Below the pieces are notes generated by a model. That model worked only from the letters and a program-made list of their open reading frames with translations. It had not been told where the DNA came from and searched no databases. 64,000 nucleotides of DNA, from positions 3,781,001 to 3,845,000 of the forward strand of contig OU342819.1 in assembly GCA_910591455.2 (NCBI GenBank), written 5' to 3'. Below are positions 35,301 to 47,014 of the stretch, piece by piece (position 1 is the stretch's first letter; each line of letters opens with the position of its first letter). The DNA comes from Pholis gunnellus (lineage: Eukaryota; Chordata; Actinopteri; Perciformes; Pholidae). Both the position numbers and the translations under genes were made by a program.

Positions 35301-37013
35301 GGTATATTTAAGGATGTGGTGTCTTACCAATCGGATGAAACCAAAGCCTTTGGTCTTGTTGATGAAGACCTCGCTGGGCTCTCCATATTTGGCAAACAGC
35401 CTTTTGAAATCGTCCTCAGTGATGTCGTTGGGCAGGTTTCCGATGAACAGACGACACCGCTGCGTATACGTCTTCTCGCCTGGTTTCAGCAGCATGGAGA
35501 GCGTTGCTTTGAACGCCTGCCGAATGAGCACGATGTAACGTTAACACCTTCAAATCTTTTAAAGCAAACAATATATGTATGATATACTGAGACGACAAAA
35601 AACACATAAGAACTGTGTTTTAAAAAAATAAAATAAAAGCAAGCCAATGGTCAAATATTATTATGTCTTTGTTTGTATGCATGCTCAGTCACGTCACTCA
35701 AATCTTCCTCCGCCCATCCCCCATTCAATGTGCTGTAAAAATAAGCCTGGCGTTTATATTCAAACGTCAATTCTCGACAAACTAGCGTACACGAGGTATG
35801 TCAAAAAGCAAGTGAGAAATTATTTAAAAACAAAAACATACATGTTCTTTGTTTTACCAGTAAACATTTCGCATTTATGCGTCTGTGTGGATTTTAGACA
35901 AGATGGCGGATAAAAAAGGATATGCGCGATTTCTGTCACCGCTTGTGCCGCCATATAAACGACCGCTGTCTTTTCAGAGAAAGCAGGGAAACTCCGCCCG
36001 CTCGGGACACATTGCGTTTCAAATCGAACGTAATGCTAGTATAGAATAAGCTAAGATTAGCGAACAATAATGTGTCGACGCAATTCACGACAGAATATAT
36101 TAATACGAATAAAACAGACCTTTTCCTGGCTCCCATCTGACCCAGATGTATCATTCTTTGTGGTAATTTTATCTTGCTCCTGTCTGGGCTTCATTGGCGG
36201 TGGCCCCATCCTCTGTCCTTGATAAGGGTTTGATCTCATTCCTTGGTATTGCCCTGTCTTCTGGCCTTGATGAGAGCCTTGATGAGGGCCTTGATGAGAG
36301 CCTTGGTGAGAGCCTTGGTGAGGGCCTTGGTGAGGGCCTTGGTGAGAGCCTGTCTTCTGGCCTTGTTGAGGGCCCGTCTTCTGGCCTTGTTGGGGGACTG
36401 ACTTGGGGCTTGGTTGTGGAGGCGGCTTCTGCCCGTTAGCATTTGCTACCGGGGACTTCAGCTGCTGGTTCTGGTCCTTGTTTGGCTGGGTTGGTGGAGG
36501 GGAGGCAATGTTGGGTTTCGGAGGGGGTGACTGAATCTTCGGCTGAGGCGCAGGGGTTGTCGGTTTCGGCTGCTGCTGTGCCGGTGCCGGTACTGTTGCC
36601 GCTGCCGGTGCTGGTGCCGTTGCTGTTGCTGTTGCTGGTGCCGTTGCCGGTGCCGGTGCCGTTGCCTTCGCCTTTGCCATTGCCGTTGCCATTGCCTGTT
36701 TCTCCTGCTGTTGCTGCATCGGGCCTTTCATGGTGAGAGCCGGACCAGGACTTGGCGGAGGCAGAATTGGCAGCGACTGGTTCAGTTGTGGCTTCTGGGG
36801 AGTCTGTGGTCCTTGATTAAGCGATCTGTTGAAGTTGTTGTTTGGTCCCCTCCGATTTTGGTTCTGATTCTGAAATGGATGGTTCCTGAAATGTGGGTTT
36901 CCCATTAGCCCACCCCGCATCGGCCCGCCGGGCCCAATACCCCCGAATGCGCCTCTCCGTTGCTGGAAATTATTCATCCCGAGGCCGCCACGATTGTTGT
37001 TGAATCGAGACAT
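26389..37013 (-). CDS. sfpq: sfpq, splicing factor proline- and glutamine-rich (complete, 714 aa)
   Basis: Ten exons: 36120-37013, 35328-35516, 34786-35087, 34578-34673, 33919-34115, 33676-33760, 33441-33552, 33275-33326, 29445-29551, 26389-26499. All phases agree and total 2145 bp. SFPQ is a nuclear DBHS protein acting in paraspeckles, splicing, transcription and DNA repair. Residues 1-298 are the low-complexity Gly/Pro/Gln-rich N-terminus, with (HQGP/S)n repeats. RRM1 is at about 320-388 (RCRLFIGNLP; KGFGFI), RRM2 at about 394-470 (ALSVKNLSPFVSNELLEEAF), then the NOPS segment and a long charged coiled coil (EEERRRREEEMIRKRDMEEQ). The protein ends AKKPRF like mammalian SFPQ (707 aa). Intron 5 is a GC-AG intron (donor AAG|GCAAGT at 33918-33917). 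Introns 8 and 9 are very long (3.7 and 2.9 kb). Nono and pspc1 paralogues are excluded by the long N-terminus and this C-terminus. Confidence 0.97.
26500..29444 (-). other. sfpq intron 9 (2.9 kb)
   Basis: It is bounded by donor ATG|GTAATG (29444) and acceptor CCCCCCACAG (26500). It includes a degraded MITE-like start near 27473 (GGGCCGCACAATATATCG, typical of hAT-type MITEs) and AT-rich DNA. No coding exon is seen inside. Confidence 0.7.
30263..30704 (+). pseudogene. hAT transposase N-terminal fragment (TTF/ZMYM-like zinc finger)
   Basis: The frame starts MAELLGTPFSRRTFPDKLDI and includes GKGFVRHVQFANYERYSWLT and then KLYCWECLLF, the TTF-type zinc-finger N-terminus of hAT transposases related to ZMYM6/ZNF862-like proteins. 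The typical basic LKKNREILKRQI helix follows. The frame is cut by the nested MITE after 30704, and the sequence beyond that insertion (31615 on) does not continue it. The catalytic core and dimerisation domain are absent, so this is a relic. Confidence 0.8.
30705..31606. mobile_element. Nested hAT MITE (TAGGGCTGCAAC termini) with perfect 8-bp duplication
   Basis: The left end TAGGGCTGCAACAACGAATC and the right end, on the reverse strand, TAGGGCTGCAACTAACGATT are terminal inverted repeats of a very common fish hAT MITE. The target duplication GATTGTAT is identical on both sides (30697-30704 and 31607-31614). The 902-bp interior is GC-rich near 30820-30960, unlike the flanks, and has no transposase. 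Confidence 0.9.
32941..33274 (-). other. Unoccupied 5' part of sfpq intron 8
   Basis: AT-rich intron DNA between the donor after exon 8 (33274) and the transposon nest. I see nothing else in it. Confidence 0.5.
36263..36356 (-). repeat. 12-bp tandem repeat coding (HQGP/S)n in sfpq exon 1
   Basis: About eight near-identical 12-bp units (GGCCTTGATGAG and variants on the plus strand) encode HQGP or HQGS tetrapeptides in the disordered N-terminus. The low divergence suggests recent in-frame expansion. Confidence 0.9.
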
Positions 37014-37260
37014 TGCTCCTTATATCAGCGAAAACTATAGTTAAAATGCCAAAAAGCGTTATAAATTGCTGCGCAACAACGGTCTCCTCCCGGTGTTTGC
37101 AGGTCGAGCTCTTTAAAATGGCGACTAACGGTTGTGTTTAAAGGAGTCTTTCTTTCTCCGGAAAAGTCAGCAACACCCCGATCCGCTCATTGGTCCGTTA
37201 CTCAGCAGGAGTCACGTGGGGCGTTCAGGGTGTTTTGAACGATGCACTACGTTTAGTCTT
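37014..37260 (-). promoter_or_regulatory. sfpq 5' UTR and promoter
   Basis: GC-richer DNA upstream of the sfpq ATG. It holds a YY1-like AAAATGGCGAC (about 37116), an E-box TCACGTGG (37211-37218) and an inverted CCAAT (CATTGG near 37188). No TATA box is evident, in keeping with a housekeeping-type promoter. Confidence 0.5.
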
Positions 37261-39130
37261 TTCTTTCGCTCGGATCACAATCAGGTCTCAATAAAGTTAT
37301 TTAGGAAAATATAATGCTGTGGCTGTGAATGTAATTTCAGTGTACAAACGTTGCGGATGTAAAAACCTTTAACATCAGAAAACAGACTACGAATTGAAAT
37401 GTAGTTTTAGTCCCTGTATTAAAATATCTATTCAATTATTGTGTAAATTACCCTTCCTTTTGTTGATATTAAGACTGCTCTTTATGGCTTATTCCTTAGC
37501 AGTAATTATTCTAGATTTTTTTATTGAAACAAATTGTAAAAAACAACTCTTTGTCCACATATTTATTGCCAAAAAAAAGATCTGTTTGAGGTAAACAATC
37601 AATTGTTCAAAAAGAGCTATTTGGTCCACCACTTCCCCACAACACAAAGCTCACCACTTATTTGTTTTCATCCTCAGAGTGAGCACCATTATTTATTTAA
37701 ACGCTTCTCTAAAGTGGACGAAATGCCTCACAGTGATCATAGTCCATCATCATAACGGGTGGAAATGGTCATCAATTGTAGATCTTTCACTAATCGAGTC
37801 AACTGAGTTTTAATAAAGTGTTTACCCATTTAAACTCATCCACCTTTGCTAACCTTTAGTATAACTGTTGAAATCAAGTCTGCAGAGATAAGATTATATG
37901 TAAATTAAAAAAAGGTATGGAACATCTGACCTCCCGTTAGTGGACATTTTAAGGACACGAGTCACAAATTTGACTTCAGGCCTGACAAAATAAAATGACT
38001 TGGACTTCATGAGCACTTCCACTTGAACCTTTTGGGAATAACTTTGATTACAACTCAACTAACACAAATGTGTTTACATTTTTCTAGTTTGGCAAGTCTT
38101 TTGGTGTTAACATGTCAAAGTGGCACTGAAGAACAAATAATTAATATGAAATAAACATTTAAGACTTTTGCAGCTTTGTCTGTCAACATACTTTGTAAAC
38201 TCGGTTTTTAAACATGCTATATAAATAAAGTTATTACTTGATGCCAGGATTTGAGACTTTTGTGATTTCTAAAACAATGACTTGTTCCTACCTTTGTCAA
38301 AAGGCTTACAAATTAAATTAAACCACTGATTAATGTTTTTCCTTTAGAGGACATTTGTGGTGGTCACTTAAATTTAGATTTTATAAATAAGTTTACATTT
38401 TTATATAGCTTATACACATTTTTTACCAAATGAAAGACGCTCAACTCTCAGGGACTTTTTTTCATTTATTCCGCATAGAGGTGATTTGAAAACAAAAAAA
38501 GCAGAGACCACCAAGTCTCCCCTAAACATGTTTTTATTAATGCTCATTATAAACAGACACAAAAAAAGGATGAGATGACAACAGTGAGAAAACACAACAA
38601 AACATAAGTCCAATAAACAAAACACACAAAAGTAAAAAGCATAACCAATGACAACATACAACCCAGGAGAAAACACAAGACAGTGAGACGGCGTCACACA
38701 GGCGGGAAATCTTGGAATACCCCAAATGATGAGGATGTCAAAGAGGAGAAAAACAAAGGACATAAAGAGAAGCAGAGCTGCATCAGAGACTCAGTGAGGG
38801 GGAAAACATAAAAGGACTCGAGGAAGTAAGAGACATTCATCGATTTGTCCACAACAATCAAAACAGATGTCTTTCCTCCTCTTTTCTCCAATCAGGATTG
38901 AGAACAGCAATACAGAACAAGTAATCATGAGAAGAGCAAAATTAACATTCACAAAGGAAAATGCAGAACACCTGATATATATATTTGTTAAGCACACACG
39001 ACTCAGCAGTTACACTCCTATGTTCAAGGATCACACGTTGTTCAAGATTAACTTTTTTTATTATTTGTAAAATCACCCTTCAGTTATGTTGGAACAGCTT
39101 CTTGCCAAAGCCCTCCAAGTGTATAGCCAT
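37261..39130. other. Intergenic between lypla2 and sfpq
   Basis: AT-rich. A purine-rich, low-complexity block at about 38520-38960 produces long frames on the minus strand that are hydrophobic artefacts. I see no gene. Confidence 0.45.
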
Positions 39131-39141
39131 TTCATTTTTAA

Positions 39142-39276
39142 GTAGTGAACTATTATAGCATTGGGTTTCACTTTAAATCTGACCTTTCACGTTCTATTAG
39201 TGGGTTACAGTAAGCGATTCTTTTCTGACATTTTTGTGGGGAATAAACGGTCTGAAGTTTAAAACTCAGGACTGCT
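39142..39276. repeat. Copy A of a local duplication (partner at 40790-40905)
   Basis: It shares GTGAACTATTATAGCATTGG, GTGGGTTACAGTA and the long block TTTTCTGACATTTTTGTGGG followed by GAATAAAC.GTCTGAAGTT with the copy beginning at 40790. A 14-17 bp gap separates the copies in the middle. Confidence 0.85.
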
Positions 39277-40713
39277 GTGGTGTCGTGGAAGAAGATACAG
39301 AAGCAGCAGGTTTTATCCCAGAGTTTTAAAACAAACAAAACCAGTGAAAATCAACTGGGATTAATGGAGAGGAGGGTGTTTCACGGGGTGCTGAAACAGG
39401 AACACTTGAATGGGGAAAATGTTTAAAGAGGAAAGGTCGGTGGGAGGAACAGTGAAGCGACTCGTGTGTACAGTCTGTGCAGGCCTGCAACCATAGAGCG
39501 TTTTAGTTTCATGCAACTCATACCCGTCATTCATCTTTAAGCCTACACTCTTGTATATAAAAAAAAAAATTCAACTGAGGTAATTTTAAATAAAGAATGA
39601 CATAAAGCATGATCATGCAGGCGAGGAAGGTTTGAAATAAACAGCACAGGGTGGCAAAAGCATCGATTGGTTAGTTTTCTTTTATTTCAATTGAATTTTC
39701 TTCATGTACTTTTATCACACTTGTTTAAAAAAAGGAAAATGTGAGGCCCTTGTGGATGTTGGTACTTTAATAAAAAATGCTCGTCTGTAGGTAGATAACC
39801 GATGCGAGACCCGGACAGGCTGCAGTTTACGCGTCATGGGGTGGCATGCACCGGGATGGATGGGTTGGTAGGAAACCAGCTCTAAAACCAGCATTCGCTG
39901 CACCCGAGTCAGACTCTGTGGGGCTCCAGCGCTGGAGTCAGACTGAATTTAAACCTGGTGCAGTGCGGCAAAAAAAATCAGGAGGGGACAGGAAATAGCG
40001 AGGGTTGTATTTCACTGCGCAGTTATAAAGCAAGACTATAAAACAACCAAGATTTCCTGAATGCCGTCGTTTTTTAACAAACTGGTACATCGGAGAGCGT
40101 CAAAATTTCACGTGTCAAAGTTCAATCTGATAATCAATCAAAGCAGGCAGCTCAAATCAAATGATTGGGAAGTAAAATCCGGTCTGACTGCGCCTTAGTA
40201 TGCTCGCTGACAGTATCAGGTAGGTGTCAACCTGTTTATTGGTTTCTCGCCAAATATCCTACAGACTGACGTAGCGATGAAAGAGGAAAAGGCGTGGCGG
40301 TAGAAGCCTTAGAGCGCGAGACAGCAAAACAAAACAACAGTGGAGAAAAGCAGAGGTCGGAGGCTCTTTAAATAAAACCAAAGGGAATGTATCGTGTGAA
40401 TCAGTGATTCTCCCTCCGAAAGGCTAAGACTTGTGAGTGTGAGCGCTTAATTATTTTAGAAATAAACCAGTGTGTTCTTGGTATGAGCGTTGACGGACTG
40501 CGTGGAGAAGCATATGCTTTGTTTGGCTGTGTGGGTAGAATCTTTCGGATTATCGAATGTGTGCGTGTTTTCATGCGTGTGTTTGCTAAATTGCCGATGT
40601 GTGTGGGAAGAAGGGGGGGGGGGGGGGCTCATGGCTGTTTCCTGTGGGAGAATGGCAGATCGAGGGTGAGAAGTCAGTGTCTCAGGTGGGGTTACAGTGG
40701 GGATGAGGCGAGG
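39277..40713 (-). other. lypla2 3' UTR region
   Basis: This follows the lypla2 stop (40714) on the minus strand. AATAAA signals on that strand lie at about 40235-40240 and about 39683, so UTRs of about 0.5 or 1 kb are possible. A 15-base G run sits at 40613-40627. Confidence 0.5.
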
Positions 40714-43700
40714 TCAGATTCGGGGCAAATACTTCTCGATGAAGTCCTTTACAGTCGCCATCTCCTGCAGGAGAACAAAGTGGATGTTAAGCAGTGAACT
40801 ATTACAGCATTGGTTTCATGTTCTATTCGTGGGTTACAGTAGGTGATTATTTTCTGACATTTTTGTGGGGAATAAACAGTCTGAAGTTTAAAACTCAGGA
40901 CTGCCGAGTTGATACTGAAAAAAATACTGAGCCTACTTTAAACTGAGAAAAACAACAACTGGTGTTCTACAAAAGTATGAAAGAAATACCCTTAAATGTC
41001 AAAATGAAAACAACTCTTACAAACTGATTTAAGCTCACATAAGCACACACACACACGCACGCACACGCACAGTACCTGAGGACAGGAGCTGTGAGAGAGC
41101 CCTGGGTAGGTTTTGAAGGTGATCATCTGAGGGTTAACTATGCCTTTGAGTTTTTCTGCCGTCATGGCGCCAAACTGCACCGGGATCATGGCGTCCATCT
41201 CACCGTGGCAATGCAGGATCGGGATGTTCTTGTGTCCGCTGGACGCCTGCAGAACAGACACGACACCGACTTCAATAAAGTCCACTTTACTGAAAGCGGA
41301 AATCTGAAAATCTTTTGTTTTCGGAGAGAGTTTAGTGGAACTATTTCAATAGTCAAAAAATAAATAAAAATAAAGCAGCCCATTTGACATTTGAACAACA
41401 TCCATATAACTTGTCCCCGGTGAGACTGTGACTGTACCTGTGGGAAACTCTTGTGAAGTGGTAGCCAGCAACTGAGGGCCACAACACCAGCCAACTGATG
41501 CTGGCAGGTCAAGGCGGTATACAAGGACAAGGCCCCGCCCTGAGGAGGAACGCAGGAAGCAGACAGAGAGAGGGAGACAAGTTTAATTTGATTGTGTTCA
41601 AAATATTTCTCTTGTGGAATGCAACACGATGCTAAGATATGAGGTCCAACCTGAGAGAAGCCACCGAGCATTATGCGGTGTGGGGGGATCCCGTTTTTGA
41701 CCTCGTGTTCGATTATGGCCTTGACTGGAGGAAAGCAAGAATAAAGGTGTTACTCAACATATAATGCGGATTGCCAAACCCTTGTCCCTTTTGGGATTAG
41801 TTTCATATTTTTTGACTCTTAGTTTAAAGGCGTTGTTTAGTTCTCTGACCACGAGGAGGCGCCCCACGTCTTCAATACATTTCTGGCTGTCAGGAGCTCA
41901 AAGTTCAAAACTAAAGGCCTGGGTTTGCCTGAATGGAATTAGTTTGTTCGTAGTGTCAACAGTCTAAAGGGGAAAGTGTTAAAAAAAATAACAATCATGT
42001 GAATATGAATGTGCACACATTCACTCACTGCTGTCTGCCGCCTTCTTGATTCCACACTCGTCCTCCTGGCAGTCGGGGCTGAGACCCATGAGGTCAAACC
42101 TGCACACACGCAGAAACGAGGCGTTTAAGGGAAATCAATAGATACAAGCACGGTATTGTCGATGCCGGGACGGGAGCCTATTCGCCGTTTCCAGGGAAAC
42201 AATGGCCTCCAGTGTTGAGCCAAAAAAAAGGCTGTTTGTTTCGTGGCGCCAACTTACCACGCGGGCATCATGGACTTCATGTTGAGAGTGACGGGGATCG
42301 GGGGCCTGCGGGGAAATGAAAATGTGACATGTCAGCGTAGGAAGATCAGTACCAGCAGCCAAATGTTGGTGTATTGATTTATTCACTCAACGAGATTACA
42401 GATACATTATTGGTTCAAAGCTGATCTCGCATTCTGACATGCTTAAGAAGAAAAAAGAGAGCAAGAGACAGTTTGTTCACAGGTTACTCCACTCCAGCAC
42501 ACCAAGAAGAAGACATTAGTTTTCCTCCCCTGCTGACAAGCGACAGTCTTTGGAGGAACATAACAGGACAGGAGGAATCGGCGAAACAGAAAAAGACTTA
42601 CGCGTGGGGGCAGATGAATTTGACGTGAGGTAGCTGGATCTCCGTCAGGGAGTCTGCCCACCCATGCCTGGCAGAAAACAGAGAGAAAGAAACGCTTTGT
42701 TTCTCATCCAGCTTCAGCAAAACGACAAATATGCAGTGAGTCAAAACCCACATGGATTACAGCTAAAGAGTGTGTTGTGTAAAGTGAGAGTATATGGCCT
42801 TGACTGGAGGTACAATTAAGTACTCAAGAGAAAAACACCCACCAAAAGGGGGTATTTTTGATCTCCACTGACGCAATTTAACAGCTGATTTAGTGACTCA
42901 GCCGACATCAAGTGTTGGTTTGAGAGCTTTTTGAATTAGCCATTCATCCTGTTGTCAGCGGTGTATTATGAAATGAAACTACATGAATGAGGACATCAAT
43001 TAGCCGCATTTACACTCCACCACTTCAGGTATTTCGGGCAGTTCAAAACAGCTATTTCAAAAAATAAAGCCAAATGTAAATTTAACACGGCTGTAGCCAG
43101 GATTTCAGAAATACTGAGGTCATGAATCCCAATGCACAAGCAGCAAAGACACATTTCAATAGAGGCAAAAAACAAAACTGTGTAAAACGTATTAAAGAGT
43201 ATTTAATGTTCATGTTAACAGTCCCCCTCCACTCAAAGGTCTGTTTTGCTTATTGTTACTTCACCGTTTGAGCGTCGCTGTGCAGAATGACTTTACGTGC
43301 AGAGTTTGACACTCGCAGACTGTTTTCACGAGTGCAAGTACAACTGTCCGGGTCCAACTGAGCTTTACAGGCCGATGACTATTAGAAACAACTTATATTT
43401 CTTTATTTCTCATGCAGATTACCATCTAATTGCCATTTGTGTATTTATAACATAAATATAAGGTAATGGAACGGACAGCTTTGCTATTGACTGAATTGTA
43501 TTGGTTGTTTCTAAACACAGTGCAGCTGTCTCAACCACAGTTGCTTTCCCCGTGCGCATTCGTTTTCTGTCTCCATCGCGGCCATGACTGTTTCTCGTTG
43601 TTTCAGTAGACGACACGAGGTCGCCTGAGAAACAATACGTTTCATTGCAGCATCTCTTGGGCTCGTTTTTGGCAGTTTGTCATAAGCTTCAAGGAGACTT

Positions 43701-45805
43701 CGTTTCTCATTTTGAGAAAAGGACGTTCTATATTCTATATCCTGAATGAAATAATCTGTTCTTGCCATTTTTGTTTACCAAAATCAGGAACACATGTCAG
43801 CCTGTACCACGAAGGTCCTGAGGTTCTGCGTCATTTACAAGTACGGAGCCATCGAACTTATGTAGAAAGTACAGGTGCGCTTCTGCTCGGATATTCAAAT
43901 GTACGTTCAAAGTGTGACAACTAATGAATGCAGAAAACATGTAAACAGGCATATGAAATCTTTCAGAGGTCTGCATGGAAAGATGTTTACAACATGAATA
44001 AAGAGTAAAACATCACTCACCCTGAGTCTCCTAACCCATGAAGGAAGATCACCTGCAGCGCAGATACACACAAAAAAAGAAAAGCTGGTTAGAACCATCT
44101 CTTTAAATATTCACATTCTACCCAAAGAAACCAAATGCAGATACAATAATATTTGAAATGTTCTGATAGCCATCAATCACATTGGACACACTAATTGCCG
44201 GAGGGAAAAAGCCACAACTTGAAGACATCTGGTCCCATTGCGTCGGTCTTGTAGTACAGAAAGTACTACAGATAAGTGTTGCGTACTTGTTTTATAACTG
44301 GGAATAACAGGTGCCAATCTCAAATTCTCGCCAAGATAAGCTCTCACTGCCAGTCTCCACACACGCCGCTCCCCGCAGAGAATCCATGAAAGGGAAGAAC
44401 GGCAATCTAGAAAGCTGGCAGTTCGCTGTTCGCTGGCTAGAAATCAAGAGGCTCAGCTGTCTTTGCAGAGATCAAAACACACGCAGAGATCCATGTAGGG
44501 TTTGCCGGGAGCTGGGACCAGCGACTGTCAGCTTTGATCCGGCTGTTGAACAAATGCCTGCACTGTACCCGACAGCTCCTTTCATTTCTATTCTACTGTA
44601 CTTGTTACATGTCCTGCTACAGGTGAGGCCTCTCATCATAAAGGAATAGTGGTTATTTGGACTCTTTAGTGTGATTTTGTTATATGCACTGAACAGGGCT
44701 GAATATTTCGACATCCTTGTTAACGGGTGAAGTTGGTGTTCATTGCTTTTTAAAGCTTCAGCAGCGTTCAATGTCATGTTTAGGTATTTGAGGCGTGACG
44801 ACACTTTAAAGCGTGGATTGTGTCTTGACGTGCACGGTGATGGTTAGGACTCGGTATCTTTAGAATTTTAAAAGATTTTCCACAAAACCTATTTTTTCAA
44901 TAAAAAAAGTTAAATGTTGACGACACAAAAGCAGCAGAATAACATTGCGTGAATATAATAGTAGTCTGAAACTGAGAGAATCTTCACTTAAATGAGGAAT
45001 GATCTAATAAAAGAATAAATAAGTAAAGACAATTAGGAAGGATGTTCCAGCTGTCAATATTCCACATTTATTAAAACTCTGAACTATGAACATGTTCTTG
45101 CAAATACATCCATTGGAGTTTAATGCTCACAAAATCACTAAAATATCTGAATTAAAAGAAAACTAATTCTATTTAAGTTATTAAATAATAAACGCTCTGT
45201 GTGTGTGTTGTGTAACGATGGTAAATGTGATGTTAAACAAATGTTAAAGTGTTCCTCAAACTGTTTTCATACATGATTTTGTCAGCATTTGAATGCAACT
45301 CAGTTAGTTTTTTCAAACTTATTGCCTAAGTACCACCGTATAATTCCACAAAAATGAGTTAATCCATAACATTATGCTGGAAGGCAAATAAAGGGACATG
45401 ACAAGTCAAACCCGCTCTGTAGAGATTAGGAAAGGCGGCTCCTGCCTCTGACATGCTCTTCTTGGGAGAATCAGAAGCCAAATCAGAAGCCAAATGTAAA
45501 GACCCAGTGGATGGGAGGTATTTTGGTTTTCACATACTTTAATGAAGCTCGACAGAGCATTTGTTGTCTGATCTAGCTCTAATGGTGCATGGCTTATTAT
45601 TGGAGAGCAAGTCCCTGTTCCTACACGAAACATGGCTTCAGGGCACCTTCCATCATGAAAAGTGACCATAAAACGCTCTGAATACATACACTGAGTACAT
45701 ATACGAGGCTTTCGCAGTTTCACTCACCGCCGCGGTCTCCTTCTCCTTCCCAGACACTGTCACAGCTTCGGCGAGCAGCGGCACAGACATGTTGTTGCCA
45801 CACAT
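40714..45805 (-). CDS. lypla2: lypla2, acyl-protein thioesterase 2 (complete, 230 aa)
   Basis: Nine coding exons: 45728-45805, 44021-44052, 42602-42667, 42258-42305, 42029-42099, 41651-41724, 41438-41539, 41076-41246, 40714-40764, all in phase, 693 bp. It is a cytosolic/membrane alpha/beta-hydrolase that removes palmitate from proteins and hydrolyses lysophospholipids. The catalytic triad is visible: Ser122 in GGFSQGG (the motif is split by the exon 41651/41539 junction), Asp175 in HGEMDAMIPV and His209 in GLSHSSCPQ. The oxyanion segment FLHGLGDSGHGW is in exons 2-3. It begins MCGNNMSVPLL; the Cys2 of MCGN marks APT2 and is its palmitoylation site, which separates it from lypla1. The length matches human LYPLA2 (231 aa). 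A separate non-coding first exon lies near 51.5 kb. Confidence 0.97.
40790..40905. repeat. Copy B of the local duplication, in lypla2 intron 9
   Basis: A near-identical partner of 39142-39276. It lies just upstream of the last lypla2 coding exon, in transcript orientation, while copy A lies downstream of the gene's stop. Both copies flank the terminal exon. Confidence 0.85.
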
Positions 45806-46504
45806 ACACTGTAAGAGGTGCTGGAGACAGAAGAGAGGACAGGAGAGAGAAAAAATAGGTCAGCTGAGTGCAGAAGTACATTAAATATGCTGTCATGTGC
45901 GTTGGGGCCAAACAAAGAGCTTTGTTTAACTTAATTTAAGCAATTTGCAAAAACGTCCACAAGACGTCAAGAGTTTCCAGAGCCTTGGTATTAACCATGG
46001 GACTATTCACATGACAGAAGAGGAATATTCAGAAATCTACTGAACATCCGTTATTCCTGTGGTTGAAGAGAGATTAGTGGAGCTGATAAATGTTTTTAAT
46101 AACACAAATGAATATTGGTTTACCCAAATGATCAGCAGTCATTTGATTACATCATATTAACTTGTTTTCTCTGGTTTCTTCACCTGCAGGACACGTGAAC
46201 TGTGCAAGCTCAACAAAGCAGATGAGGACATCATTTCCACTTTTTAAAATCACATTTTGGCATTTTTGGTTTGATGTACACACAAAACACTTTGGAAAAA
46301 ATGCCCTGACTGTGAAGAACCAGATGAGAAAAGAGGATTTTCTTCCAATGATCAATGATCAGAGCCGTCCCTCATGACTCAGAGCACTAAACTTTACGAG
46401 CAGCGACGGTGAGAGCTTTGTGGAATTAATGGGATTTTAAGCGGGGTTAGTGAATTATTAATGTAGCTATTTCGCCAGAGTGTGATTGTTTTTGTTGGAG
46501 TACC

Positions 46505-46740
46505 ATTAGGGTCGCAAATAATTACTTTTATTATCAAATAATCCACCATTTATTTTCTCAGTTAATCCTTCGATCTGTGAAATAATAAAATGTTGTGAAA
46601 ACGTGCAGTTTGCAATTTCTCCCAAACCACTGGGGATCCGTTCATCTAGCTCCTTGTCCAGCCAACAGTCCAAAACCATAACATATTGATGATAGGTCGA
46701 TCAGAGCTCATCAGCAGCAGTGTATTGTATGTCGGCCCAA
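46505..46740. mobile_element. Truncated AGGGTCGCAA-type hAT MITE
   Basis: It begins AGGGTCGCAAATAATTACTT, with later TTCTCAGTTAATCCTTCGAT and CCAGCCAACAGTCCAAAACC, all familiar pieces of the fish GGGCTGCAAC MITE. The second terminus is not present. Confidence 0.55.
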
Positions 46741-46983
46741 TGGAAACTGCAGTGCAGAAATCTCAAATTACGTTTGAGGTTATTTTGAAACAGTGTACAG
46801 ATTTTTACAATCTTCAGAAATCAGGAAAAAAACGAAACAAAAAAAAACAATCCGAGTGATCCGTATGAGAGGTCAACTGAAAGTGGATTTGTGAAGACCG
46901 ATATAAAGACGATGTCTTGGATGAGGAAAAAGCTGATAGCCGACCAAATTGGCCGATGCATATCAAGGTCAGATATTGTTGCG

Positions 46984-47014
<31 letters not shown>

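Noticed and set aside
36194..36736. Plus-strand Leu/Pro/Val-rich frames over sfpq exon 1
   Set aside because: Antisense of the Gln/Pro/Ala-rich sfpq N-terminus; no splice sites or homology.
38410..38997. Minus-strand hydrophobic frames that look like membrane proteins
   Set aside because: They arise from a purine-rich low-complexity plus strand, which reads as Phe/Leu/Cys-rich in reverse. There is no conserved motif and stops lie close by.
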